Assembly (NCBI GenBank): GCA_024704765.1
Contig: JAKMXF010000311.1
Span: forward strand, 358,426-422,425
Direction: 5' to 3'
Source: Oopsacas minuta
Taxonomy: Eukaryota; Porifera; Hexactinellida; Lyssacinosida; Leucopsacidae
DNA: 64,000 nucleotides
Under the pieces are notes generated by a model, which saw nothing but the letters and a program-made list of their open reading frames with translations, had not been told where the DNA came from and did no database searches. How positions within the stretch are numbered: the first letter of the stretch is position 1; each line of letters opens with the position of its first letter. This document shows, piece by piece, positions 1 through 9,736 of this stretch. Position numbers and translations under genes: made by a program.

Positions 1-667
1 AGTCTGTTAGTGTTAGACTGTGGATAAAGGCTGCAAAACTGCCAGAGTATGTGCTTTACTGTATCATTTACTCGTGTTACAAAGCTGCTTAACTTATGGA
101 TTATGGATAGCATACGACCTGTAAGGAAATTGTAAGTTTGTAATCGTAATAATGATTACAGGAAAATCTGCTATCGATAAATATACCTAGTTTGACTTGA
201 GCTTCTCCTTGCGCAGGTTCAGGTCTGTGAGTAGGATCTATCTTCACTGTTTTATCACTAATATCCTCATGTACAGGACCTTCTTCTTCGTACAGTAGTA
301 AGGGAGGAAGTAGTGTCTCATATAACTCTCTTTTAAGCTGTTTAACCTCATAACATAGAACTGATAATACTACAATTACTTTCGTGAGAACTACATTCTC
401 TGTCTTAGCTAGTTGTATGAAATTTGTGTGTTCATGTGGTGTAAGATTCCAGTCTATCGGAGAGTTATACATACTGGAGTCTGTAGTATCAGGACCTGCT
501 ATGGAGAGATTACCGATTGATAGGGCTTCTTTCATGGCATATAGTTGAGCTGAATAATCTGATATGAATGTGAGGTAAGCCTTTTGTTCCTTCTCTATGG
601 CAATTGTGTGTGAACCTTCATCAAATCCTGAAACCTCCCAGCCTTTTTCATTTGTTCTCTTTGCCAT
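1..667 (-). CDS. WASHC4: WASH complex subunit 4 (SWIP), N-terminal part, runs off the window
   Basis: Two exons are visible: 667..187 from the ATG, and 118..1, which continues beyond the window. They join in phase 1 (donor 'gtatat', acceptor 'ccttacag'), giving about 199 residues. The family is a core subunit of the WASH complex, which activates Arp2/3 on endosomes. The call rests on remembered similarity to human WASHC4: an N-terminal 'GFDEGS' segment, 'KTENVVLTKVI', 'LLYEEEG', and across the splice junction 'GEAQVKLGRML' followed by 'SFVTR'. The spliced product restores the family's G-R-M-L...F-V-T-R block, which supports the intron. Everything C-terminal of this lies outside the window. 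The start is the first ATG of the open frame. Family is likely; orthology needs the rest of the gene. Confidence 0.8.
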
Positions 668-970
668 TAACTTAGATGTAGTAATACAAGAGATAGTAAC
701 TATTGCAAAATATAATCACTTTTTTGAGAAATATCGCGAGAACAATAAACCTGTTGAAAAGATTGCATGTCATAATCTTAAAAGGTGTGGATTGTAGAGA
801 GAACACAGAAAAACAAACTGTACAATTAATTATAACAGCAAATCAGAATATTATTCACAAGTTCCATAAAATAATTACATCAAATATGAAATTCAAATAT
901 CTACGATTCTACATCAAAGCTGCTTTTATCAATACTCCGCTAACACATATTTACACGGATAATATAACAC
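668..970. other. Intergenic spacer, nothing recognised
   Basis: AT-rich spacer between the WASHC4 start and the 3' end of the SH2 adaptor. I see no coding signal, repeat or RNA gene. Confidence 0.5.
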
Positions 971-3900
971 TTATTGTAATACCTCCAAACATACTTCACC
1001 ACCTGCTTTGAGTATAAGAGGCTCGGTCCGGTGATATTTAACGCAATCAGAAACAGACTCGAATTCTAGTTCGTTCTCCTTCTCTTCCCCGACCGAATAT
1101 TTGTTGTTGATCTTTTTACGTAATTTAAGATGACGTATTTCCCCCTGATAGTAAATAGAGAATGAATAGTTACCGGCTCCTTCCTTGGTTGATGGGCGTA
1201 CAACAAATCCTCCATCTTTATTATATTGACGGAGGAAGCTCTCACTTAGATGTCTATCAAAAGTATTTTTAAACCAAACTTGCTCCTCTAGTCTAGTGTT
1301 CTGAGGTGTTGGCGGCGGTTGGGTAGGCTTGAAAGCAGGGGTCGAGATATTTGGTTTGCGGGTAGAGGGCTTTGTTGGGGAGAGAGGGGGTGGTGCATGA
1401 GCTGGAGATACATCAGGCTTCGGAGCGAATGCTGCGAAACGTTTTGTTAATTCGTTTACGGGGGCAGAAGGCTTCTTAGGCTCAGGATTATTGTTTTGTA
1501 GGTAACTTGGTGTGTTATATTGTGGTTTGAAATGAGGAACTATTAGAGAAAGTAGAATAATATTTCGTGAAGTATAAAAGCTGATAATAGTTGAGGTGAG
1601 AGACTAGGTTAATGTCACAAACCCCAAAAGTCATGTCATGCTCTTTATGCTATCTTCATTCAATTTTCATGCAAAAGTTCACGGTTCATGCTATAAGTCA
1701 AAAGTTCAAGCGAAAGCCAAAATGAACTTTGTTCGAGATCTGGTAGCAATGAAAGAAATATACTATATCATATACTCACACTTTGGTGGTGCAAATGATG
1801 GAGGTACAAATTCCTCTTCACGATCTGGTACATCATATGTATCCTCTGTATCCAGAGGGGGAGTGACAGGGAGAGGAGGGGTACTTGGTCCTCGAGTGTG
1901 TCCTCCACCAAGCTGTAAGTTATCAGGCAGATCATAGCTGTCTTCTATGAGAGGATCAGGAGGAGGGTAAGTAGTAGCAGCTGGATTTAAGTTATCAGGA
2001 GTATCGTAGTCCTCATCTGGCTCTACGGGCAGAGGAGGAGTTGATCGACTAGAAATAGACATTTTGATAATAAGTGCATTTATCAGTACTAAACTTCATT
2101 GTTTGAATATTATCACTCGTTCTATATAACGGGGAGTTGATTGTATAATACAAGAGCTCGAGACGAAATACAAAATTGCTAAATTGTATATTTTTCTAAA
2201 CAAACAACAACAAACACTACTCACACAAATAACGATGTAACAATAATGTATACTCATACACAAACATAGTGATGCAGGTTGCTGGAGTAACCCGTAATAT
2301 CGAGGGTAACATACCCTTATAGAAACCACGTACACCCTCATTCCTAGCCGTCATAACGGTTGTCTGGATAATACCTCTATATAAATCATTTTTACTCTGT
2401 ATACGGAAGCGTATAACTTGATACGGATATGTAGGTATAACTGCTAACACCTTTGAAACAGCTGATAACGATATATACACATACCACGGTATATTAATAT
2501 TATTATTATTATTATATTGTTTGTATATAGTTTTCAATCTATCGTATGAAACTATCTGCACAACACCGTGAGAAACTCCAATAACTCCAGCTATATAACC
2601 TCTATAGAGACCAAATATCCCTTCATTTCTCCATATTTTATTCAACCCATCAAATACATTACGGTAATAATACGTATCTGTATATTGAGTTGATTGTAAT
2701 ATCATTCGAGTCTTTACAACCCAGATAGGGTTTGTAATAGATAATGTAGTTACCCCTGATAAACAGGCTGATAGTAACTGATGTTTCATTGTGATTTCTT
2801 CTCCGTTAGCGAGGCTAAATTTTAATATATCGTATAGATACAGGAATACCCCCCAGGATATGCTGGAACCTATCAAATTTGGTGTTACCCCTTGGTAGAA
2901 ACCTTTCATGCCAGAAGTTCTGTATATAACTTGCAATGCATTTGATAAGCCTGTGTATTTGTGGTGGATTATTCGGCTGTTTGAGCCGTCATTAACCGCG
3001 AGGCGTGTTTTCAATACTTCAAACGGATGTAGTGTGAATGTTGCTATTATTCCACCGGAAAATCCTCCTATTAGATGTGGTATACTCCTATTGGTAGGTT
3101 TCGCGATTGTTGAAGTAATATTTTTATCATTCATTACGTGTAAATATATTCGCTAACAGGTTTACGTAAAGTTTATAGAAATTCAACTTCAAAATATAAT
3201 AAAGGCGGGACAGAAGGTACAAATTTAGCGGGGAATCGCGGGACGTGAAATACTTGCATTAGACTGAACAAGAAAAGAGCAGGGTTTTCTGGCAATTTTT
3301 GGCGGGACTTTAGCTTCAAATCAAAACATACCCGAAACTGCGGGACGTACCTCCAAAACCGGAACAGTTAGCTAACATGCAACAAAGAGATTCTTACGCC
3401 TACGCATTTATTGAAAGTTATTGACTTAACTCTGCTTACAACTAATGAAAACTGGTTCCGTAAAGCACTTTCGTCATAACGAAAGTATACAGTCACTTCA
3501 AAATGTTAATCTATTGATAAAGTAACGCTAAAATTTACAGTTCAAAGTATGTCAAATCATGTGATCTATAAATCTACACACCCAGGTTTCCATAGAATGT
3601 AACACTTAGAATAGACCCATATATAATCAGTACACACCCAAATAAACTAAAATTCTAAATTGCGATTATTGTTCTGTTAAATGGTTTGTACTTTTGTTGA
3701 ATTTATCGCTTTTGCCTCAGTTTTAGGTGTTTGTATTATAATAAATACGATATTTATTATTGTGTACGCAATTATTCTTGTCTGTGTACAAACACATAAG
3801 AGTACGCCGGTAACTCCTATTGATGATTTGAAATCTGTCAGTCAATCGCCTCTATTATCCGACAAGAAAACACCAGAGAGTGGTCTACCAGCACCATGCT

Positions 3901-6314
3901 CTGGACAGGTTTTCACGAATGTACATCGTGAACAGAGTATTGTACGAAAACAGCTGGACAGAGTGGCCATGGAAGCGATCTATGGAGCGGACAACTTGGA
4001 GTTAGAACTTCACAGACCGCGTGAAATTCCCATAGGAGGCAAGATATCTGAAAAAGCAAATATCTTTGAGAATCCACAAATATCCACTCCAACACGAGAC
4101 GTACCCAAACTGGATTTAGAGAAAGGTAAAGTGAATGAATTATCTCATAAATTCAAATCAGGTCATAATATACCAATTGGTCTACAATATAAACAGAAAC
4201 AAGTAGAGGAAGCTATACCGGAAGTACCGGAAGAGGAAAAGAAAGAGAAAAAGAAAGCTCCAAAGCCGAAAAAGGTTCAAAAGGCCGCGAAAGATCCGCC
4301 CAGTGTGTTCAAGGGTCGCCACCAACGAGATGAATTCCTTGACTCGGAATTCGCGGAGTTGATGGATCAGACAAACAAACGTCTCGCAGAATACACACTA
4401 GCTGGTATCGTCGAACCTGACGTGCAAATCTTCGCGAATCAACATCTTACACAGCAAAACATCAAACATTCTCAATTAGAATTCAACAAAACAGCATTCC
4501 TTTCAAAAACCATAGATACACATTCTCGTAAACTGAGTGACCAGAAAAATATGATACTTATGGCTCAATCTGTGTTCGATGATTTTGATTATGAAACAGA
4601 TGAGAAGAAAGCTAGCCTAAAGAGTGTAAATTCTCAAAAGACAGAGGTTACTGATCTCAGTCAGGAATATCATAGAAAGTGAATTTACGCTTCCCTAAAT
4701 ATTTATTTTTATAATCTTATCTATTTGTAGGTCTCTATCTATTATTATTTATGTTTTGACTGAATTGTGGCAATTAATTCCCAATATCCAGCATAATACT
4801 GTAGTACCCAATCTGGGGTCTATGAGGATAATGGTGGTCCACAAGATCTGAAAAATTGGATTGTAGTCGATGGGAAGGTCCCATGGGTGAAAATGTTGAG
4901 AACAGCTGATTTAGATGGATTACTGAATGCGTACAGTTAACTCCAGTTATATATAAGCTCATACGATAATACTTCAATATAACCGAAGTTAATTTTACTG
5001 TTCGAAGTATCCGTGTTGAGTTGACTGTAACTCCAAAATGTAATTTCCAGCAAAACTCACTGCAAACTAACCTTTGATAATTCATCCTCTGTGTGGGATA
5101 AGCTGGCATAATACAGTCATCTGGAGCATCATACGTCTCTTCTCTATCATCATCTGGTCCCATATACAGATCCTCGGTATCAGAGGGTTTTAACGGCGGT
5201 GTAGATGGACCCGGGTAATTCATCCTCTGTGCATGGTATGGTGATATTATTTGATCTGTATCAGGTGCGTCATATGTGTCTTCTCCATCTGGTGCTATGT
5301 ACAAGTCTTCAGAGTCTGAGGTTTCCAATGGAGGAGTAGAAGGAGCTACTTGTTGCTAGAATTATGTAAATGTTAATAAACACATTATAAGGCTACTTGT
5401 TTCAGCTCTACCCCCCAGCTTAAATTTATCTGCTGAATTATTTCACGATTTTCTCAGTGAAATTCAACTACACAATATCTACACTAACTAACGGGTGAAT
5501 AGTAGTGATTTTATCTTCACAGACCTCCTTTAACACGCGTAATTAACATATTTAGAAGTAGAGTTAGCTAGGGTATAAATCGAGAATTCATTACCTGTTT
5601 ATAAGCATGGTAATTGCTGGAATATCCATTAGTGACATTAGTACGTCCATGGTTGATATCATCAGGAGCTGCATAATCCTCATCACCTGATAGAGGGGGT
5701 GTACTGGGTTGGTGTGTTGGATATGATGTCATCTGTTTACCACCAAACTATAAATATTAAAAGTAACTCAATTTCACTAATAGTATCATTTTATAGATAG
5801 TGGAGAAATTAGTGTGTAACCTCCACAAACCGAGAGCTAGTGACGCCGAAAATGCTACCACGTTTTGCAAGTTCATTTGTATGAGACAAGGAATTCGCGA
5901 TATTTTTATTTCACTCCGTTTCTAGTAGTTCCCGATCTGTTGAGGTTATACTGAATTGTAATTAGAACATAACTATCTCACCATATCGTTACCACCATCC
6001 TGTAATTCACCAGGAGCAACATACTCATCATCAAATGATCCTGTACTAGTACTCTTGGGTAGACAGGGCTCTTGTGGGAGAGGTACAGGAGCTTTAGGAG
6101 GCTTCCAGGTTCCTGGATATGGATTTGTAGTACGTTGGGGTAATTGAGGTTCAATTGCTTCAGAGGAGTACCCAGGTTTGGTGCTGTTGAGTGGCTTAGG
6201 TGGGAGTGTGTTACCACTGTATGGTGAACGACCTGGGAGGGGTGGGGCATCACTCCTCGGGTCTCTACCCATCTTCTTGGGTTCCTTTCCTTTCTTAGCA
6301 AAATACTTTGACAT
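971..6314 (-). CDS. SLP-76/BLNK-like adaptor: multiple YxxP sites plus C-terminal SH2
   Basis: Five exons: 6314..5982, 5747..5595, 5355..5072, 2048..1780, 1539..971. Phases match at every junction (0, 0, 2, 1), giving 535 aa. Residues 1-346 are Pro-rich and hold nine YxxP sites (contexts 'EYVAPG', 'DYAAPD', 'LYIAPD', 'TYDAPD', 'LYMGPD', 'DYDTPD', 'SYDLPD', 'TYDVPD'; TYDAPD occurs twice), most preceded by 'STPPL'. A second Pro-rich stretch leads to an SH2 domain at about 435-530, with Trp at the start, 'FVVRPST' carrying the phosphotyrosine-binding Arg, and a 'HLKL' strand. This layout (phosphorylatable YxxP N-terminus, Pro-rich middle, C-terminal SH2) is that of SLP-76/BLNK/CLNK adaptors; YxxP is a CRK/NCK-type SH2 ligand when phosphorylated. 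No catalytic domain. The 3 kb intron 5071..2049 contains two other genes. Start chosen at 'MSKYF'; a longer frame upstream enters a MITE. Confidence 0.75.
2217..3134 (-). CDS. SLC25A32: Mitochondrial carrier, folate/FAD transporter type
   Basis: Single exon, 305 aa, normal for the six-helix carrier family. Three tandem repeats each carry the carrier signature: 'HPFEVLKTR', 'NPIWVVKTR' and 'YPYQVIRFR'. The Trp in the second repeat and the blocks 'YQGVTPNLIG', 'SHGVVQ' and 'RVTPATCITMFVYE' are close to what I know of SLC25A32, which moves folate and/or FAD across the inner mitochondrial membrane. The gene lies entirely inside intron 4 of the SH2 adaptor and on the same strand, so it needs its own promoter in 3135-3680. 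A short poly-Asn insert before the fifth helix is the only oddity. Carrier family is certain; the substrate subtype is an inference from similarity. Confidence 0.88.
   Translation of the reverse strand: MNDKNITSTIAKPTNRSIPHLIGGFSGGIIATFTLHPFEVLKTRLAVNDGSNSRIIHHKYTGLSNALQVIYRTSGMKGFYQGVTPNLIGSSISWGVFLYLYDILKFSLANGEEITMKHQLLSACLSGVTTLSITNPIWVVKTRMILQSTQYTDTYYYRNVFDGLNKIWRNEGIFGLYRGYIAGVIGVSHGVVQIVSYDRLKTIYKQYNNNNNINIPWYVYISLSAVSKVLAVIPTYPYQVIRFRIQSKNDLYRGIIQTTVMTARNEGVRGFYKGMLPSILRVTPATCITMFVYEYTLLLHRYLCE
3135..3680. other. Divergent promoter region between two intron-nested genes
   Basis: About 550 bp between the carrier (-) and the unknown membrane protein (+), both inside the adaptor intron. 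It should hold both promoters. I see 'tataa'-like AT-rich tracts but no motif that decides a start. Confidence 0.4.
3681..4682 (+). CDS. Unknown single-pass membrane protein, nested in adaptor intron
   Basis: Single exon, 333 aa. Residues about 8-38 form one long hydrophobic helix (rich in Ile, Val, Leu, Phe), so the protein is probably membrane-anchored at its N-terminus with a long hydrophilic tail. The tail is charged: an 'EVPEEEKKEKKKAPKPKK' segment near 190-210 is Lys/Glu-rich and likely helical or disordered, and the C-terminal 100 residues are polar. I recognise no known domain. The gene lies opposite to and inside intron 4 of the SH2 adaptor and diverges from the SLC25A32-like gene. 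Start is the first ATG. It is probably a real gene because a 1 kb open frame is unlikely by chance at this AT content. Confidence 0.6.
   Translation: MVCTFVEFIAFASVLGVCIIINTIFIIVYAIILVCVQTHKSTPVTPIDDLKSVSQSPLLSDKKTPESGLPAPCSGQVFTNVHREQSIVRKQLDRVAMEAIYGADNLELELHRPREIPIGGKISEKANIFENPQISTPTRDVPKLDLEKGKVNELSHKFKSGHNIPIGLQYKQKQVEEAIPEVPEEEKKEKKKAPKPKKVQKAAKDPPSVFKGRHQRDEFLDSEFAELMDQTNKRLAEYTLAGIVEPDVQIFANQHLTQQNIKHSQLEFNKTAFLSKTIDTHSRKLSDQKNMILMAQSVFDDFDYETDEKKASLKSVNSQKTEVTDLSQEYHRK
4787..4916. mobile_element. Possible hAT-like MITE fragment
   Basis: Contains 'ggtggtccacaag' and 'gggtgaaaatgttgagaac', resembling the better copy at 10920-11030. Ends not clear. Confidence 0.35.
4932..5029. mobile_element. 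MITE, pogo-like terminal repeats (family 1)
   Basis: Starts 'acagttaactccagttat' and ends '...gagttgactgta', an imperfect inverted pair shared with other copies in this window. It lies in adaptor intron 4 close to the exon 3 donor. Confidence 0.55.
5811..5953. mobile_element. MITE with 'aacctccacaaac' end (family 2)
   Basis: The left end 'gtgtaacctccacaaac' pairs with 'gttgaggttatac' on the right. Related copies lie at 34129, 40427 and 42936. It lies in intron 1 of the adaptor. Confidence 0.45.
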
Positions 6315-6357
6315 AGTGCTAGTGTATGTACAGTCGTGGACTATGTAGTTCACAATA

Positions 6358-6493
6358 CAGTCAATTCTAGTTATATCGAAGCACAAGGGAGAGAGATAAT
6401 TACTTTGATATAAGCGATGATATGTTACTCTACGGCTCGTTTGGGACCATGTTTGTACAATAGCAGACTTCAATATAAGCGGAAGTTAACTGT
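6358..6493. mobile_element. MITE (family 1) directly upstream of the adaptor start
   Basis: Ends 'cagtcaattctagttat' and 'gcggaagttaactgta' form an inverted pair; the interior 'gggaccatgtttgtacaat' recurs in the copy at 43606. It sits about 45 bp upstream of the adaptor ATG, so it is likely in the 5'UTR or promoter. Confidence 0.6.
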
Positions 6494-6585
6494 AACTTAA
6501 TTGCAATATTTACTGTTGATTTGGATAATATTATTATTGATAATTCATTATTTATACACATTATCCATTCAGTAATAAATACGTG

Positions 6586-7404
6586 TTAATAAGATTTACT
6601 CTTAGAAGCAGAATACCTTTCTTCAAATTTATCATATCCCTTCTTGGTCTGGAATTCAGTCTGTGAGAAGAGATTTCCCTCAACTTTCAGCAAACTTATC
6701 TTAGAAACAGTCAATATTTCAGTGGGAATTCCCTCAAGCTTGAGTCTATTATTTTCAACTTTTAGTACTTTTAAGTATGGACAATTTGCCATCTCAATTG
6801 GTAGTGACGTAATACTATTAGTGCTTATATTCAATTCGTGTGCATTTAGGTCTGCCATACAAACTGGTAGTTCACTGATATTATTATAAGAGAGGTCTAT
6901 TATGGCTATGTTTGGGAGGAAAGTGAGGGAGATTGGGAACGATGGGAATAAATTATTTGATAATTCTAGACTTTTTAGTGATTTTAAGCTAAGAAAAGTC
7001 TCTGGTAGTGTAGCTAGTCTGTTGTTTGAGAGGTTTAGGATTTCTAGCCTTTTGCATAGACCAATGTCATCTGGTAATTGTTCTATTTGGTTTGTGTGTA
7101 AGGTCAGAGCACGGAGAGATTGAAAAGCCGCGATTTCCGGGGGAACTTGTACGATACAGTTCCGAGATAAATCAAGTGTTCGTAGATTCTTTAACTGGAA
7201 TATCTCAACAGGGAAATTACACAGTTTGTAATCTTTAAAAGTGAATACACCAATAGTAGAGGCTTGCTTTAGGTGTAGAGAGAGGGATTGGGCCTTATTA
7301 GGAGTTCCTCTAACCTTGCTTAGTCCTGTAGATTGTACAGATGCTGGTTTTGTTGTTGGTTGAGGTTTTGGTTTGGGATCTGCTTGCGGTAGATTATTAC
7401 CCAT
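6586..7404 (-). CDS. LRRC57: Leucine-rich repeat protein LRRC57-like
   Basis: Single exon, 272 aa from the ATG giving 'MGNNLPQ', an N-myristoylation-type start that matches the 'MGN' start of LRRC57; a few in-frame ATGs lie upstream but look less likely. A Pro/Lys-rich linker of about 45 residues is followed by roughly eight short LRRs ('LRTLDLSRNCI', 'LEILNLSNNRL', 'LKSLELSNNLF'). The C-terminus 'VEGNLFSQ' ... 'GYDKFEERYSASK' matches the distinctive C-terminal cap of LRRC57 (GYDKYMERFTATK in human, from memory). The protein is a small membrane-associated LRR protein of unclear function. The linker is longer than in vertebrates. The gene is head-to-tail with glycogenin. Confidence 0.88.
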   Translation of the reverse strand: MGNNLPQADPKPKPQPTTKPASVQSTGLSKVRGTPNKAQSLSLHLKQASTIGVFTFKDYKLCNFPVEIFQLKNLRTLDLSRNCIVQVPPEIAAFQSLRALTLHTNQIEQLPDDIGLCKRLEILNLSNNRLATLPETFLSLKSLKSLELSNNLFPSFPISLTFLPNIAIIDLSYNNISELPVCMADLNAHELNISTNSITSLPIEMANCPYLKVLKVENNRLKLEGIPTEILTVSKISLLKVEGNLFSQTEFQTKKGYDKFEERYSASKSKSY

Positions 7405-7547
7405 TCTAATATGCATGAACTTATACAAGAAATAAATAATTGATTTAGTAATCTCACATACTTTTTAGTTATATCAAATATGATATCTAATATTGATAAA
7501 TATACTACATTCAATCATTTCCACCCATTTTCATACTACGAGTATAC

Positions 7548-8684
7548 TCACTTCAGCTTGAGTAATATATTCTGTATAATAGTATAAGAGGCATCTCTAC
7601 CGTGATAATCTATATGTCCTCTCTGCCAATCAAATCTCCATTGTTTTTCGTCGATAACTTCCTCTATATCTTCTTGTTCAATAATCGGAGCTTCTAGATT
7701 CAATTCTTCCATTTCTGCTTCTGGGATTTTATGTACAGGCTCAACTTCTTCATGGTTACCGACATGATCATTTGGAATGTTGATAATGACATCATCTTCA
7801 AGCTCAGCAGTATGTTCTATTGTAACATCAGGTAATATGGTATGTGTGTGATCAAGTGAAATTTTAATTTGTGGAATTTCATGCTCTGTTTTGGATTTAT
7901 GAACTTCATTCCTGTTGAAGTATGTATCTTTCTCATTATAAAAGTCCCACCATTTAGCATAGAACTCGTCCCTACTGGTATCAAGGTTCTTGCCTACATT
8001 TTCACTCGATACGTAACAAGGCCGCAACCAAGGTTTATCCAGGCCTAAGAAATGCAGGACACGGATATCACGTTTAAACTTCAGAATAGCAGCGTTATAG
8101 AAATAAGACATATTGATTGCAACATTAAAGATGAAAGGCAATCGTTTATCCTGTTCATTAACCCAATTAACCCAGTAAGTGTTAAACAGGCCCTGATCAC
8201 CTCCATCAAACGATCCCACGTCACCAGCAAGCTTCAGGAGGTTACGGTATGTCTCTAGGCAAGGTTTGAATACGAATACACCCGAATTGAAACAATCAGG
8301 CCAGCCGATATCTGGAGCAGCTGACAACTCGTCTCTACAGAATAACTCATCTATATTACGTAGCACTATAGTATCCGCGTCAAGGAATACACAAGTTTTG
8401 AATTGGATTAATTCCCATACGAGGAGTTTTGAAAATGTAACACCTAATTCAGGACGTCCGATCAGTGACAGGTGCCTAATATCTTTGCTATCTAACACGT
8501 CTATTTGTATGATCTCATCCCATATAGTTCTTAAGTTATTTCTAAGCTCTTGATTTACACCATCAGATACTAGAACAACTTTTCTATACTTTGTATCTGT
8601 TTTGCATAGAGATATGCCCAGTGCAACAGCTCCGTGGTAATAGTACTCGTTTGTTATAATTGTGACGTAAGCGTTGTCTATCAT
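7548..8684 (-). CDS. GYG1: Glycogenin (self-glucosylating initiator of glycogen)
   Basis: Single exon, 378 aa. The GT8 glucosyltransferase fold begins at 'AYVTIITNEYY'. The Mn/UDP-binding DxD is 'LDADT' (Asp102, Asp104) and the catalytic-loop Asp lies in 'DGGDQGLFN' (Asp163); these are the human positions. The acceptor-tyrosine region 'NMSYFYN' keeps Tyr194/Tyr196 next to the expected Tyr195, followed by 'VLHFLG'. An acidic linker leads to a C-terminal block 'WQRGHIDYHGRD', the conserved glycogen-synthase-binding tail. The enzyme attaches the first glucoses to its own tyrosine in the cytosol and hands the primer to glycogen synthase. All key elements are intact, so it should be active. Confidence 0.93.
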   Translation of the reverse strand: MIDNAYVTIITNEYYYHGAVALGISLCKTDTKYRKVVLVSDGVNQELRNNLRTIWDEIIQIDVLDSKDIRHLSLIGRPELGVTFSKLLVWELIQFKTCVFLDADTIVLRNIDELFCRDELSAAPDIGWPDCFNSGVFVFKPCLETYRNLLKLAGDVGSFDGGDQGLFNTYWVNWVNEQDKRLPFIFNVAINMSYFYNAAILKFKRDIRVLHFLGLDKPWLRPCYVSSENVGKNLDTSRDEFYAKWWDFYNEKDTYFNRNEVHKSKTEHEIPQIKISLDHTHTILPDVTIEHTAELEDDVIINIPNDHVGNHEEVEPVHKIPEAEMEELNLEAPIIEQEDIEEVIDEKQWRFDWQRGHIDYHGRDASYTIIQNILLKLK

Positions 8685-8766
8685 AACAACGAAAACTAAC
8701 TAATGGCATACTTATTCGTTAAGAAATATTTAGGTTTCAGTTAATTTAGATCTAGCTAGCTATAAC

Positions 8767-8985
8767 ACAGTCAGAATAGGGTTTTTTGCTACCTTGATCA
8801 CTTCAAAAATTGTATTTAATGTATATTTTCTGGCTATTTTCCCTCTCAGTTCCTGTCTCTCTTTCATTCGTCAAGTTTGTGAAAAATTCTCGATTTCGAG
8901 TGCAATTTTTATTAGTAAAAATGAAATATCATCTCATTTCCGTGAATTTTTGGGGCAAAAACCCCCGATTTCGACTGTATTGTAG
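8767..8985. mobile_element. MITE with 'cagtc..aa..ggggtttttgc' ends
   Basis: Left end 'acagtcagaatagggttttt' and right end 'aaaacccccgatttcgactgta' are inverted copies with differences, about 215 bp apart. 'ta'-like flanks fit Tc1/mariner-pogo insertion. Confidence 0.5.
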
Positions 8986-9054
8986 TTGGTAACATTTGGA
9001 AAATGTTGCAACTAATTTTACTGGAATTATATAACTTTGCTGGAAAGTACAGAC

Positions 9055-9648
9055 CTGTTGTATGACAGTTTTACTACCTCTATTACTGGTACCATGGATG
9101 CTCTATATCCATGGCAGAGTTACTACCTTACATGACAGAATTATTACCCTTTGATCGTATAACTCAACTCTTAGTTCTTATGACACTGATAATAATGCAT
9201 TTGTTTCTGCTTGAGAGTTATATTAATAGCGATATGTCTACTCACTTCATATATTTCGAAATTGTTACTTTTGCTAAATATAATAGCAATTATATATTCT
9301 AAAATATATGAATTTGATGAACTACAACAGTTACGTTAGGGTTAGACAATTAATTGGCCATCGGGACACATTACTAAGAAACACAAATTATGAAAGTATT
9401 GTAGGTCATCCACCACTCAACGACCATCGTATCACTAAACCTGTAGTTATGTAATATAACTCTCAAGCAGAAACAAAGAAACCATTGAAAATGCATTATT
9501 ATCAGTGTCATAAGAACTAAGTGTTGAGTTATACGATTCATGTCATGATCAAAGGGTAATAATTCTGTCAAGTAAGGTAGTAACTCTGTCATGCATATAG
9601 AGCATCCATGGTACCAGTAATAGAGGTAGTAAAACTGTCATACAACAG
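9055..9648. mobile_element. Fold-back element with long (about 170 bp) inverted arms
   Basis: The left arm starts 'ctgttgtatgacagtttt' and the right arm ends 'aaaactgtcatacaacag'. The match runs inward through 'gtaccatggatgctctata', 'gacagaattattacccttt' and 'gataataatgcatt' to 'gagagttat', with small gaps. The arms flank about 200 bp of unrelated DNA. It carries no transposase. Its right end abuts the promoter of the gene at 9737. Confidence 0.75.
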
Positions 9649-9736
9649 ACCTAATTTGCCATATATCATATTACTTATGATATGTGTAACTATAAATTGG
9701 ATATCTTACAAATATACACAAAAAATTCTTACTATT

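Noticed and set aside
4774-5071. Extension of adaptor exon 3 to a stop at 4774
   Set aside because: The extra residues run into a MITE and have no YxxP or domain pattern; a 'gttagt' donor at 5071 with a phase-matched acceptor at 2048 explains it better.
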